A stretch of DNA of 64,000 nucleotides from Oscarella lobularis (Eukaryota > Porifera > Homoscleromorpha > Homosclerophorida > Oscarellidae): assembly GCF_947507565.1 (NCBI RefSeq), contig NC_089193.1:1360325-1424324 (forward strand). Reading direction: 5' to 3'. How positions within the stretch are numbered: position 1 is the stretch's first letter; each line of letters opens with the position of its first letter. Shown here in pieces: positions 1-9,100 of this stretch. A program made the position numbers and the translations under genes. The notes under the pieces were generated by a model. It did not search any database. It was not told the origin of the DNA and saw only the letters and a program-made list of their open reading frames with translations.

Positions 1-1166
1 GTGGCTGTATGCCTTGGTAAAGCAGCAGGACCCTTTGCTCTTACTCGCGACAATATCTAGAGAAATACTGCAGGCTATACTTGCAAAGACTTTACGATTT
101 CTCACCTAGGATTGTGCCGTACCGATTCAATAGTTTGGGATCTAAGAGAAAATGCTCGAAATAGTCTTTAGACTGATCTTTTTCGAGGAAGTTCTCGATT
201 GTTTGTTCTAAGGGCGCTGCACTCTGTTGCACGGGAAAATCACTAAGAACCTAAGTAAGAAAGATTACGTAATTAATTTGTCAGCATTCTACTGATAGTA
301 TACCTGCTCAGAAACTCTGAATGGAAATGCCAGTGGAGGTTTGATTGCAACAAGGTAGTACCTCAGCCGAGAATTTGGTATACCAAACTATTGCATATCC
401 CAATAAAAAAATCAATGGTAGATATGGATATACCTGTAGAGGACTTAGTAGAAATTCCTATGGTAGTCAAAAGTGTACACTGAAAACACTTGCTGCTAAC
501 CAGTCTACCTGATAACTGTATCTTGTTTTGCATAGCATGTCAACGAGATGTTGCCGCGTATCTGACGATTCAAAGCCCTTTACGTTTTCTATAAGCAAGC
601 ACGACGGCTTTTTTTCTAGCCTATCAAAGAATAGCGTGGCCTGATTTTAGTTAGAAAGCACACCCTTTACTTTTGAATTAGGTCGAGGATATAGAGAAAG
701 CTTCTAGTCCTTTTGTCGAGAGTATCACCCTTCAGTCCAACTCTAGTGTATAGACATGTACCTTTTTAGTAGCCAGAGCCAATAAAAGGTACGCAACCTT
801 GTAAAGGGCTGACAGGGGGGAGACATTAAAAACATATCTGCATTCAGTTTATCTACTTCTTCGACAGTGAGAGACTGGAGGTTGATTATTATTTATTTGT
901 TGATTGATTAGGTTCCAAAGCCCCGGACTTTGCACCTCTATGTTTCTCTGCAGTAATCGCGTCGTCGGAAAGTTGTGACGGTACACGGAGTTAGCGACGT
1001 CGTTAATATCGATACAAGCTACGACGTCGTGAGGCATTCCGCTCTCTACGGCCCAGGTGAGTAGGTAGACAAGCGCGCATCTCCACCTCCCTGCTCACAA
1101 ACCTTCCAACGCAAAGTGCATTCCACCGATACCGCTGTAGAACTCGACGACTCTCGCAGCCTGCAT
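1..1166 (-). CDS. TRDMT1: tRNA (cytosine-38-C5)-methyltransferase (DNMT2), 3' part cut by window edge
   Basis: Transfers a methyl group from S-adenosylmethionine to C38 of tRNA anticodon loops. Nine exons can be joined in frame with GT-AG introns: 1103-1166, 936-1045, 798-874, 671-742, 509-620, 434-457, 304-387, 106-250 and 1-56 (continuing beyond base 1). Seen: motif [15 protein letters not shown] in exon 1, the AdoMet acidic region AAIDIN-like [17 protein letters not shown] in exon 2, the catalytic PPCQPFT loop in exon 3, IENVKGFE in exon 5, [14 protein letters not shown] in exon 7, and the DIV...CFTKAYSH segment typical of the C-terminal half in exon 9. The start ATG at 1166 is the only one that fits motif I. 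The 24-base exon 6 encodes EFLLSPLQ. It lies head to head with the TMEM135-like gene. Family assignment is very secure. Confidence 0.95.
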
Positions 1167-1252
1167 ATCTGCAATCTTTAGCGCACTGTAAATAATTTAT
1201 TGATTTGAATTAAGAAGTCACACTCGACCCTAGTCACGCACGAGAGGAGACG
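1167..1252. promoter_or_regulatory. Shared bidirectional promoter gap, TRDMT1 / TMEM135-like
   Basis: The two ATG codons are 86 bp apart and point away from each other, so both promoters and both 5' UTRs must lie in or overlap this stretch. I see no clear TATA box. The call rests on gene arrangement only. Confidence 0.55.
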
Positions 1253-2589
1253 ATGATGTTAGACTGGAAAAACGTTGCAGCGACTGCAGCAAAAGCGTTT
1301 GCGAGCGGCCTGTGCGCTCGATACGTATTGGCAGCAATAAAGCGGAAGTCATTGACTTTGTAAGGGGAGCAATAGTAGGCTCCCAGTGTAGCTGATTTCT
1401 CGATATTTAGAGCCGATCTCCTGAGCGAGGACGTCGTTAGAGCTGCCTCGTTTCTAGCCACGTTCACCTCCTCGTACAAATTGATGCGCAATGCTCTGGA
1501 AGTCGCTGGCTTGCAGGTAAAAGAGAGTACGGTAGAAGCGGGGGCGGGGACGAGTACCCATTCGGCAGCAATGCGTTGTCTGCATGCACAATTTACATAA
1601 TCCGTCATACTATAAACCCTCCGTCTCTCGCCTTTGGGGTTCACTTAATTATGATTGAAATATTTTCTGACGTCATAGTACACGTATTTGTGTAGAATCT
1701 CAAATTCGCCGTGCTTAGCTCGTCGGCTCTCGCGAGCTTGGCTCTTCCTCTTGGATGCGCCGCGGACAGGCACACCCTGACCGTTCTGGCCTTGTCGCGA
1801 GCGATTGGGAGCGCGATCGCCGGCGAGGACGGCGGTGCAATCGCGCCCTTTCTTCTCTACTGCCTCGGCTTTGCGTTTCTTTCCTGCATCGTGCTCCGTT
1901 GGCCGACGCTCATGTCGCGACCCTTCTCCAAGGCGCTGCTCGGCTACGTGAACTACAGCGATGCACAAATGGAGGGGATGTTTCGTGGAAAACAATTCGT
2001 CGAGTGCGAGTCGGTGTTGCATCGAGGCAGCTGCCTGGCTTTTCACGTCAAAAATGCTCTCCTTACAACGCTACCAGCGTCGTTAAAACTCTACTCAACA
2101 ATCTACGCAGTGCCACTTATACTCCAACTAAAGAAGGGCCAACGGTAGGCACACCACAACTAAGAGAAATTGTTTCTAATGATGTGTCTTAGGCCTCTTG
2201 GTCTCTATTTGAGAAATGTTTGCCAGTCGTCTTTTTTTCTTACTGCTACCTGCTCAGCGTTTGCTCTCAGTCTCTGCCTGCTTAGAAACTGCAGTCAGCG
2301 CTCTCCAACGCCGCTCTACGTGCCCGCCGTTAGCGGTCTCGTCGCGTCGTTTGGCCTTCTCATTGAGAGCAAGTCGCGTCGCGCCGAAATGATCATTCTC
2401 GTTCTCCACCAAGTGACGCACGTCATACTCGCCTGGCTCATGCAGGAGGCGAGAAAGGTAAAGATCCACGCAAATCTGCTCCAAATGATCATCTTCGCCG
2501 TATCGGCGATGAGAATCCTCTACATGTTCGACGGCGTACGACAACGAAAGGGCTCGCTAATAAACAAAATCCTCGCCTTTTTATTGTGA
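1253..2589 (+). CDS. TMEM135-like multi-pass membrane protein
   Basis: TMEM135 proteins are peroxisomal/mitochondrial membrane proteins linked to organelle dynamics and lipid handling. Four exons join in frame: 1253-1359, 1387-1516, 1696-2144 and 2193-2589, giving about 360 residues ending at the stop before 2589. Seen: two related halves, each with hydrophobic segments; exon 2 has ASFLATFTSSYKLMRNAL, like the FLGSF.SIYK segment of TMEM135, and exon 4 has LLIESKSRRAEMIIL, like the ILIERKSRR signature of the family. The last intron uses GT at 2145 and AG at 2191-2192. The first intron would be only 27 bp (1360-1386), although it keeps the frame, so the exact 5' structure is less certain than the rest. 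It shares its promoter gap with TRDMT1. Confidence 0.8.
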
Positions 2590-2662
2590 AAATTATAGAT
2601 ATACATATAGAGATAGACGAACATACTATACGTGCAGTACAGTTCCTCAGTTTCTGTCTTTG

Positions 2663-3667
2663 TCAACTGCCCTCTTTGATAAAGGTAGCGAGCGTCAGAT
2701 TATACTGATTGACGAATTCGTAAAATTGCCTATCTTTTCGTCTGTAACCAGGCATGCCGCCGCCGTCGAACGCGTTGATCGAGACGCCGCAGAGCGCCGA
2801 CGAATTCGCAAAGAGAGTCACGAGAACCTTCTCCGGTTTGAATACGTCAACGACGTCGCCTATCAATTTCGTATAATTTTCGGCGGGGACATTCGTCTCG
2901 AAGCTCGCATAGGAACAGGACGGCTGCGGCGTCACGTGAACCGTGTAATAGACGTCGTCGTTCTCGCGAATTCCGTTCATCGAATATCCGCACGGATCGA
3001 ACATCGCCGCTTCCGTGACGGCATCCGGAAATAATGCCGACAAGCCGACGACGTCGGTGACGTGATTATCGTCGCGATGCGCAGGCGATTTATAGAAAAG
3101 ACGCGCCACTTGCCCGTCCAAGCCCGTCATGAGAATCTCGAGTGTTTGATCGGGCGACGCCGGTAACGCACGCGCGTCCGAAGCGCGATCGAGCGTGTAG
3201 AGATACCACGCGTCGCCGTTCAGACGTCCCAGCGCGTAGGCGGCGCCGTCCGGAGCGAAAAACGAATCGAGAAGCGCCGTCTCGCTGTCGAAACTCCGAT
3301 GGGGCCCCTTTTGAAGACGCGGCTCCATGAAGTTCTTTCGCGAGTAGAAAACGTCGGCGATCGTCGTGAGATTGCACGCGGCGCTCGCGAGACGAAGAAA
3401 GGCGTCGAGCGCGTCGAGCAGCGTCGTCGTGCCGCACGTTTTGAGTATGAAGCGACGATCGGTGACGAACATACTGCTCTCGCTTAGGATGTAGCTGTCC
3501 ATCGCTTCGGCGTGCTGTTCGCCGATTATTTGGCAATTGACGCGGTCCAGAAGCGTTTTCCATTGATCGCGCGTGATCGATCGGAGGCTGCCGCCGTCGC
3601 GATCCGGTTTCTCGAACCAGATTTCGAGTAGTTTCTCCGTCGCTTCGAAGAAATCGACTGCGGCCAT
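2663..3667 (-). CDS. AMD1: S-adenosylmethionine decarboxylase proenzyme
   Basis: Makes decarboxylated S-adenosylmethionine, the aminopropyl donor for spermidine and spermine synthesis, in the cytosol. One uninterrupted exon of 334 codons, the same length as the vertebrate enzyme. Seen: the self-cleavage site LSESSMF, where the serine becomes the pyruvoyl group; the KTCGTT cysteine segment; the CGYSMNGI segment; and the downstream His in YYTVHVTPQ that takes part in processing. The start at 3667 gives the usual short N-terminus ahead of the first glutamate-containing helix (FFEATEKLLEIWF). It is intronless, unlike the vertebrate gene. A short upstream ORF lies just 5' of it. Very secure. Confidence 0.97.
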   Translation of the reverse strand: MAAVDFFEATEKLLEIWFEKPDRDGGSLRSITRDQWKTLLDRVNCQIIGEQHAEAMDSYILSESSMFVTDRRFILKTCGTTTLLDALDAFLRLASAACNLTTIADVFYSRKNFMEPRLQKGPHRSFDSETALLDSFFAPDGAAYALGRLNGDAWYLYTLDRASDARALPASPDQTLEILMTGLDGQVARLFYKSPAHRDDNHVTDVVGLSALFPDAVTEAAMFDPCGYSMNGIRENDDVYYTVHVTPQPSCSYASFETNVPAENYTKLIGDVVDVFKPEKVLVTLFANSSALCGVSINAFDGGGMPGYRRKDRQFYEFVNQYNLTLATFIKEGS

Positions 3668-3678
3668 TTACGAGACTA

Positions 3679-3738
3679 CTAGTAGCGCGCGTGGAACTCA
3701 CGCGCACCGGTGGTATCTCTGATTTTTGCACTCATCAT
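3679..3738 (-). promoter_or_regulatory. Short upstream ORF in the AMD1 leader
   Basis: Two tandem ATG codons at 3738-3733 open a 19-codon frame ending TAC TAG, with the stop 11 bases before the AMD1 start at 3667. Vertebrate AMD1 is translationally controlled by a 6-codon upstream ORF (MAGDIS) that senses polyamines. This one has a different peptide and length, so any control function is inference. Confidence 0.35.
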
Positions 3739-3766
3739 GCAGTAAGTACACTAAGTATCTAAGTGA

Positions 3767-5400
3767 TTAATTAACAACGTTGTACCTAAGTACGTCGTCA
3801 AGAGTCTCTGATCCTCTCTTCTCGGCTGGAATAAGTGAAACATCTGAACAATTGCCTTTGATGTAAAGAGGACGCATAAAGAACGACGCCATCGATTGAT
3901 TGATTACAAAGCACAGCAATCACTCACCTTCAAGAAGGGACTTGAGATAGTCATCAGCATCACCTTTGTCGACGTCCATTTTGTGGTAGTCACTGACGGG
4001 ATCCGGATAGGTGCAATAGAAGTACGCAATGCCCAACTGTCTCCAGTCCAATTCGTCAAGAGAACAGTCTGCATCCTCTTTCGGCGCCGTATACATTACA
4101 CTATCTCTTCCGTAGTGCAACCGAGATGCGGGCATATGACCCAGCTTCTCGGCACGATCCAAATCAATGAGAACAGCAACTAAATGTACCGACCGTTAGG
4201 TAAAAAAACGAGAGTACACTTACAGAAACCAGATTTTTCATCTGAACAGTCGAAGCAAATGTTTTCCAATCGGACATCCAAGTGCGCCATTCCGAATTCG
4301 TGAAGCTGACGCAAGGCCGATGAAACGCTCTCAAAATATTCAGCAAGACAGCGCGTCACGTCGCGCTTTCCCAAAGGCAGCTTCAAACATCGGTATTTGA
4401 AAAAGGTCTGTTCAAGGAAAGGCCTTGCAAAATACGGTGGCTCAGGAAGAAGAAATCTTTGAGGACACAGAGACGAGTAATCATTACTGTCTAGTAAATT
4501 AGGAATCACATGACTCGTCAAATTATCTCGCACAACGGGATTAATGATGAACTTGTAGACAAATTTTTTATTGCTGCTGAGAACGACAACAGCATTTGCT
4601 GACGGCATCTGAATTGAGCCTTCTCCAAATTGTGAAGCAATTGTTTCCTGGTTGAGTGGAAGAGCATAACGAACTTTCTGTGGTATTTTGAATGAAGAAG
4701 AAGTCACTTTCTCAAGCTGATTTCGATACGTAATGCCAATCGACTCTTCGATCGTGCGGATGTTGAGCGGCAACGGACAATAAGTTCCATCAAAAGTGGT
4801 GCAATCGTCAACCCACTTTATATCAACGCGGGTGACGCAACCGTCTATATTGAACGCCGGAAAGACGAAAGACGACCATTCCGTTATTGACGGATCTGCG
4901 TTTCGAAGCCAACGCATGTGATCAAAGAGACCGAGCATGACCTTGTTGATTGAGTCTTCATACGATTGGTCAGCTGATGAATTGCCTTTTGAATGCACCT
5001 CAATCAGCAAAATAGGCACTTTGACTTTGTCGGATGTTTTGTGGACCACGGAGACACCAGGCTTCATAGGTTGTGATGTAAAAAGAGCTGGTAGAGTCTC
5101 CAGACAGCCATCGATTGTGTATGCTGTCTTAGATACATCCATTTTGGGAAAACGCTTCTTCAGCCAGGCAGCAACCGCAGCTTCAGAGTCACCACGAGAT
5201 TCGTTCTCTTCCTTGTTTAAAAGCTGCCCCAAAGAGTACAAGTGACCGTTCAGGCGAGCACGCCACGTCGATGCCAATTGAAACTGAAGAAGGCATCGTG
5301 CCACTTTCAACGTCGTCTGAATAGCTTTTCTTTGATTAGTCGTCAAATTTTGACGAAGAGGTGTGGCGTCGGTTTCCTTCGTGTGGTATTCAGAAGCCAT
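3767..5400 (-). CDS. Divergent protein-kinase-fold protein
   Basis: Three exons join in frame: 4224-5400, 3928-4179 and 3767-3843, about 501 residues. The C-terminal half looks like a protein kinase: a VAIK-like lysine in VYKFII, an HRD-type catalytic loop HLDVRLENI (Asp and Asn kept), a DFG-like IDLD at the start of exon 2, and an APE-like YTAPK followed by a conserved-looking DWRQLG. The N-terminal roughly 250 residues match nothing I recognise. The start at 5400 is the first ATG in frame; the frame is open further upstream but without an ATG. It could be an active kinase or a pseudokinase-like adaptor; the altered HRD and DFG motifs make a standard Ser/Thr kinase unlikely. No function is proposed. 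Confidence 0.65.
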
Positions 5401-5646
5401 GTTAAATCTAAAATTAAACGTTTGCCTTAGACAGTATTTGAACTCGACGGTGCTGTACTGAGGAGAAGAAACATGCAAACATATGGAGCAAACTGAAGTT
5501 ACAGATGCTAGGGCCTCATTATTAATGGAAAACGTCCCTCAATTGCACTGCAGCTATAGTCCAAACGTCGCTACTCCTAACCACGACGACACCCCTATTG
5601 TACTCGTGTTGAGAAAACACAAAGGAGAAAGCAAGACCATACTACG

Positions 5647-5672
5647 CCCCCCCCCCCCCCCCCCCCCCCCCC
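5647..5672. repeat. Poly-C/poly-G homopolymer run
   Basis: Twenty-six consecutive C residues. Such runs are length-variable and prone to sequencing error; the true length is uncertain. Confidence 0.95.
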
Positions 5673-5768
5673 TTAGAAAGAGGGTATGTGAAGTTTGCGT
5701 GTTTCAAAACGGTCATGTGATACAACTGACGCATGCTCTTTTTAGTCTGGGCTGGGCCATTGGAATTC

Positions 5769-5819
5769 GCTCGAATCAGACGGATTGTAGAGTAGACTCT
5801 ACAATCCGTGCTCGAATCA
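5769..5819. mobile_element. Tiny palindromic insertion flanked by a 10-bp direct repeat, copy 1
   Basis: A perfect 14-bp inverted repeat (arms 5780-5793 and 5796-5809, 2-base loop; arm ACGGATTGTAGAGT) sits between two identical copies of GCTCGAATCA at 5769-5778 and 5810-5819. That is the layout of an inserted foldback element with a target-site duplication. It carries no coding capacity. It shares its arm sequence with the second copy at 6020. Confidence 0.6.
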
Positions 5820-6012
5820 CGGTCAGTTTCTGTCACGGTCACTTCTCTTCCTACCATGGTCACCTGACCAAATTACGTTTATGGGAAAGACGCAGGTGTG
5901 AGCAAAACAACTGCGTCTGAAAAAAATCGACGCTAGACCCGCTAGACCATTGTCTTATACGGGGAGAAGGTCTGGTGACAGGCTAACCAGTCAATGAGAT
6001 CCCTCTAAGGCT

Positions 6013-6061
6013 CTGTTACCACGGATTGTAGAGACACTGTCTCTACAATCCGTGCTGTTAC
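6013..6061. mobile_element. Tiny palindromic insertion flanked by a direct repeat, copy 2
   Basis: A perfect 16-bp inverted repeat (arms 6020-6035 and 6039-6054, 3-base loop; arm CACGGATTGTAGAGAC) lies between two copies of CTGTTAC at 6013-6019 and 6055-6061. The arm begins with the same 13 bases as the 5780 copy, but the flanking repeat is different, as expected for independent insertions of one element type. Confidence 0.6.
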
Positions 6062-6148
6062 AGACAAGCAGAGATCGACATATTTTTCTTTCAGATTTTC
6101 GTCCGGCTTTTCGTCCTAACCTAAAAACATCCGGGAGTCAATCATAGA

Positions 6149-6180
6149 CTAGTTTTGGTGCCCGTGCTTCGCACGGAAAA
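6149..6180 (-). mobile_element. Helitron-like 3' terminus (hairpin plus CTAG)
   Basis: Read on the minus strand this is a 6-bp stem hairpin (CCGTGC GAA GCACGG, 6162-6176), then ten bases, then CTAG followed by T. A GC-rich hairpin 10-12 bases before CTRR-T is the standard 3' end of Helitron rolling-circle transposons. The body on the minus strand would then begin to the right and include the satellite. No Rep/helicase gene is present, so any element would be non-autonomous. I could not find the 5' TC end. Confidence 0.55.
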
Positions 6181-9100
6181 ATGCAGTTTATTATTTAGGC
6201 CCTTAGAATCAAAGTTTAGTCCTAAATTTATAATTTAGGTCCTTAGAATCAAAGTTTAGGCCCTGAATTTATTATTTAGGTCCTTAGAATCAAAGTTTAG
6301 GCCATCAAATTATTATTTAGGCCCTAAGAATCAAGGTTTAGGCCCTGAATTTATATAAATTTAGGTCCTTAGAATCAAAGTTTAGGCCCTCAATTTATTA
6401 TTTAGGTCCTTAGAATAGAAGTTTAGGCCCTCAATTTATTATTTAGGCCCTAACAAAGTTTAGGCCCTGAATTTATTATTTAGGCCCTTAGAATCAAAGT
6501 TTAGGCCTTCAATTTATTATTTAGGTCCTTAGAATCAAAGTTTAGGTCCTCAATTTATTATTTAGGCTCAAAGAATCAAAGTTTAGGCCCTGAATTTATT
6601 ATTTAGGCCCTTAGAATCAAAGTTTAGGCCCTGCATTTATTATTTAGGCTCTTAGAATCAAAGTTTAGGCCCTCAATTTATTATTTAGGCTCTTAGAATA
6701 AACGTTTAGGCCCTCAATTTATTATTTAGGTACTTAGAATGAAAGTTTAGGTCCTCAATTTATTATTTAGGCTCATAGAATCAAAGTTTAGGCCCTGAAT
6801 TTATTATTTAGGCCCTTAGAATCAAAGTTTAGGCCCTGAATTTATTATTTAGGTCCTTAGAATCAAAGTTTAGGTTCTCAATTTATTATTTAGGCTCTCA
6901 GAATCAAAGTTTAGGCCCTCAATTTATTATTTAGGCTCTCAGAATCAAAGTTTAGGCCCTGAATTTATTATTTAGGCTCTTAGAATCAACGTTTAGGCCC
7001 TGAATTTATTATTTAGGCTTTTAGAATCAAAGTTTAGGCCCTCAAATTATTACTTAGGCCCTAAGAATCAAAGTTTAGGCCCTGAATTTATATAAATTTA
7101 GGTCCTTAGAATCAAAGTTTAGGCCCTCAATTTATTATTTAGGTCCTTAGAATCAAGGTTTAGGCCCTGAATTTATTATTTAGGCTCTCACAATAAAGGT
7201 TTAGGCCCTCAATTTATTATTTAGGCTCTCGGAATCAAATTTTAGGCCCTCAATTTATTATTTAGGCTCTTAGAATCAAAGTTTAGGCCCTGAATTTAGT
7301 ATTTAGGTCCTTAGAATCAAAGTTTAGGCCCTCAATTTATTATTTAGGCTCTTAGAATAAACGTTTAGGCTCTCAATTTATTATTTAGGCCTTTAGAATC
7401 AAAATTTAGGCCCTCAATTTATTATTTAGGCTCTCGGAATCAAAGTTTAGGCTCTCAATTTATTATTTAGGCTCTTAGAATCAAAGTTTAGGCCCTCAAT
7501 TTATTATTTAAGCTCTCAGAATCAAAGTTTAGGCCCTCAATTTATTATTTAGGCTCTCAGAATCAAAGTTTAGGCTCTCAATTTATTATTTAGGCCTTTA
7601 GAATCAAAATTCAGGCCCTCAATTTATTATTTAGGCTTTAGAATCAAAGTTTAGGCCCTGAATTTATTATTTAGGTCTTTAGAATCAAGGTTTAGGCCCT
7701 CAATTTATTATTTAGGCTCTCGGAATCAAAGTTTAGGCTCTCAATTTATTATTTAGGATCTCAGAATCAAAGTTTAGGCCCTCAATTTATTATTTAGGCT
7801 CTCAGAATCAAAGTTTAGGCCCTCAATTTATTATTTAGGCTCTCAGAATCAAAGTTTAGGCTCTCAATTTATTATTTAGGCCTTTAGAATCAAAATTTAG
7901 GCCCTCAATTTATTATTTAGGCTTTAGAATCAAAGTTTAGGCCCTGAATTTATTATTTAGGCTCATAGAATCAAAGTTTAGGCCCTCAATTTATTATTTA
8001 GGCTTATAGAATCAAAGTTTAGGCCCTCAATTTATTATTTAGGCTTTCAGAATCAAAGTTTAGGCCCTCAATTTATTAATTAGGCTCTCAGAATCAAAGT
8101 TTTGGCCCTCAATTTATTATTAAGGCCTTTAGACTCAAAATTTAGGCCCTCAATTTATTATTTAGGCTTTCAGAATCAAAGTTTAGGCCCTCAATTTATT
8201 AATTAGGCTCTCAGAATCAAAGTTTAGGCCCTCAATTTATTATTTAGGCCTTTAGACTCAAAATTTAGGCCCTCAATTTATTATTTAGGCTTTCAGAATC
8301 AAAGTTTAGGCCCTCAATTTATTATTTAGGCTCTCAGAATCAAAGTTTAAGCCCTCAATTTATTAATTAGGCTCTCAGAATCAAAGTTTAGGCCCTCAAT
8401 TTATTATTTAGGCCTTTAGACTCAAAATTTAGGCCCTCAATTTATTATTTAGGCTTTTAGAATCAAAGTTTAGGCCCTGAATTTATTATTTAGGCCCTTA
8501 GAATCAAAGTTTAGGCCCTGAATTTATTATTTAGGCCCTTAGAATCAAGGTTTAGGACCTCAATTTATTCTTTAGGCTCTCAGAATCAAAGTTTAGGTCC
8601 TCAATTTATTATTTAGGTACTTAGAATGAAAGTTTAGGTCCTCAATTTATTATTTAGGCTCTTAGAATCAAAGTTTAGGCCCTCAATTTATTATTTAGGC
8701 TCTTAGAATCAAAGTTTAGGCCCTGAATTTATTATTTAGGCTCTTAGAATCAACGTTTAGGCCCTCAATTTATTATTTAGGCAATGTTTAGGCCCTGAAA
8801 TTATTATTTAGGCCCTAAGAATCAAGGTTTAGGCTCTGAATTTATATAAATTTAGGTCCTTAGAATCAAAGTTTAGGCCCTGAATTTATTATTTAGGTCC
8901 TTAGAATCAAAGTTTAGGCCCTCAATTTATTATTTAGGCCCTAACAAATTTTAGGCCCTGAATTTATTATTTAGGCCCTTAGAATCAAAGTTTAGGCCCT
9001 CAATTTATTATTCAGGTTCTTAGAATCAAAGTTTAGGCCCTCAATTTATTAATTAGGCTCTCAGAATCAAAGTTTTGGCCCTCAATTTATTATTAAGGCC

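Larger units (their letters stand above)
5479..6147. other. Gene-free stretch before the satellite
   Basis: No convincing coding exon. It holds a 26-base C run and two short perfect palindromes, each annotated separately. The rest is unique-looking sequence without recognisable features. Confidence 0.6.

Noticed and set aside
1234-1644. 136-codon minus-strand open frame
   Set aside because: It is antisense to exons 1 and 2 of the TMEM135-like gene, which have protein similarity, and it overlaps the promoter.
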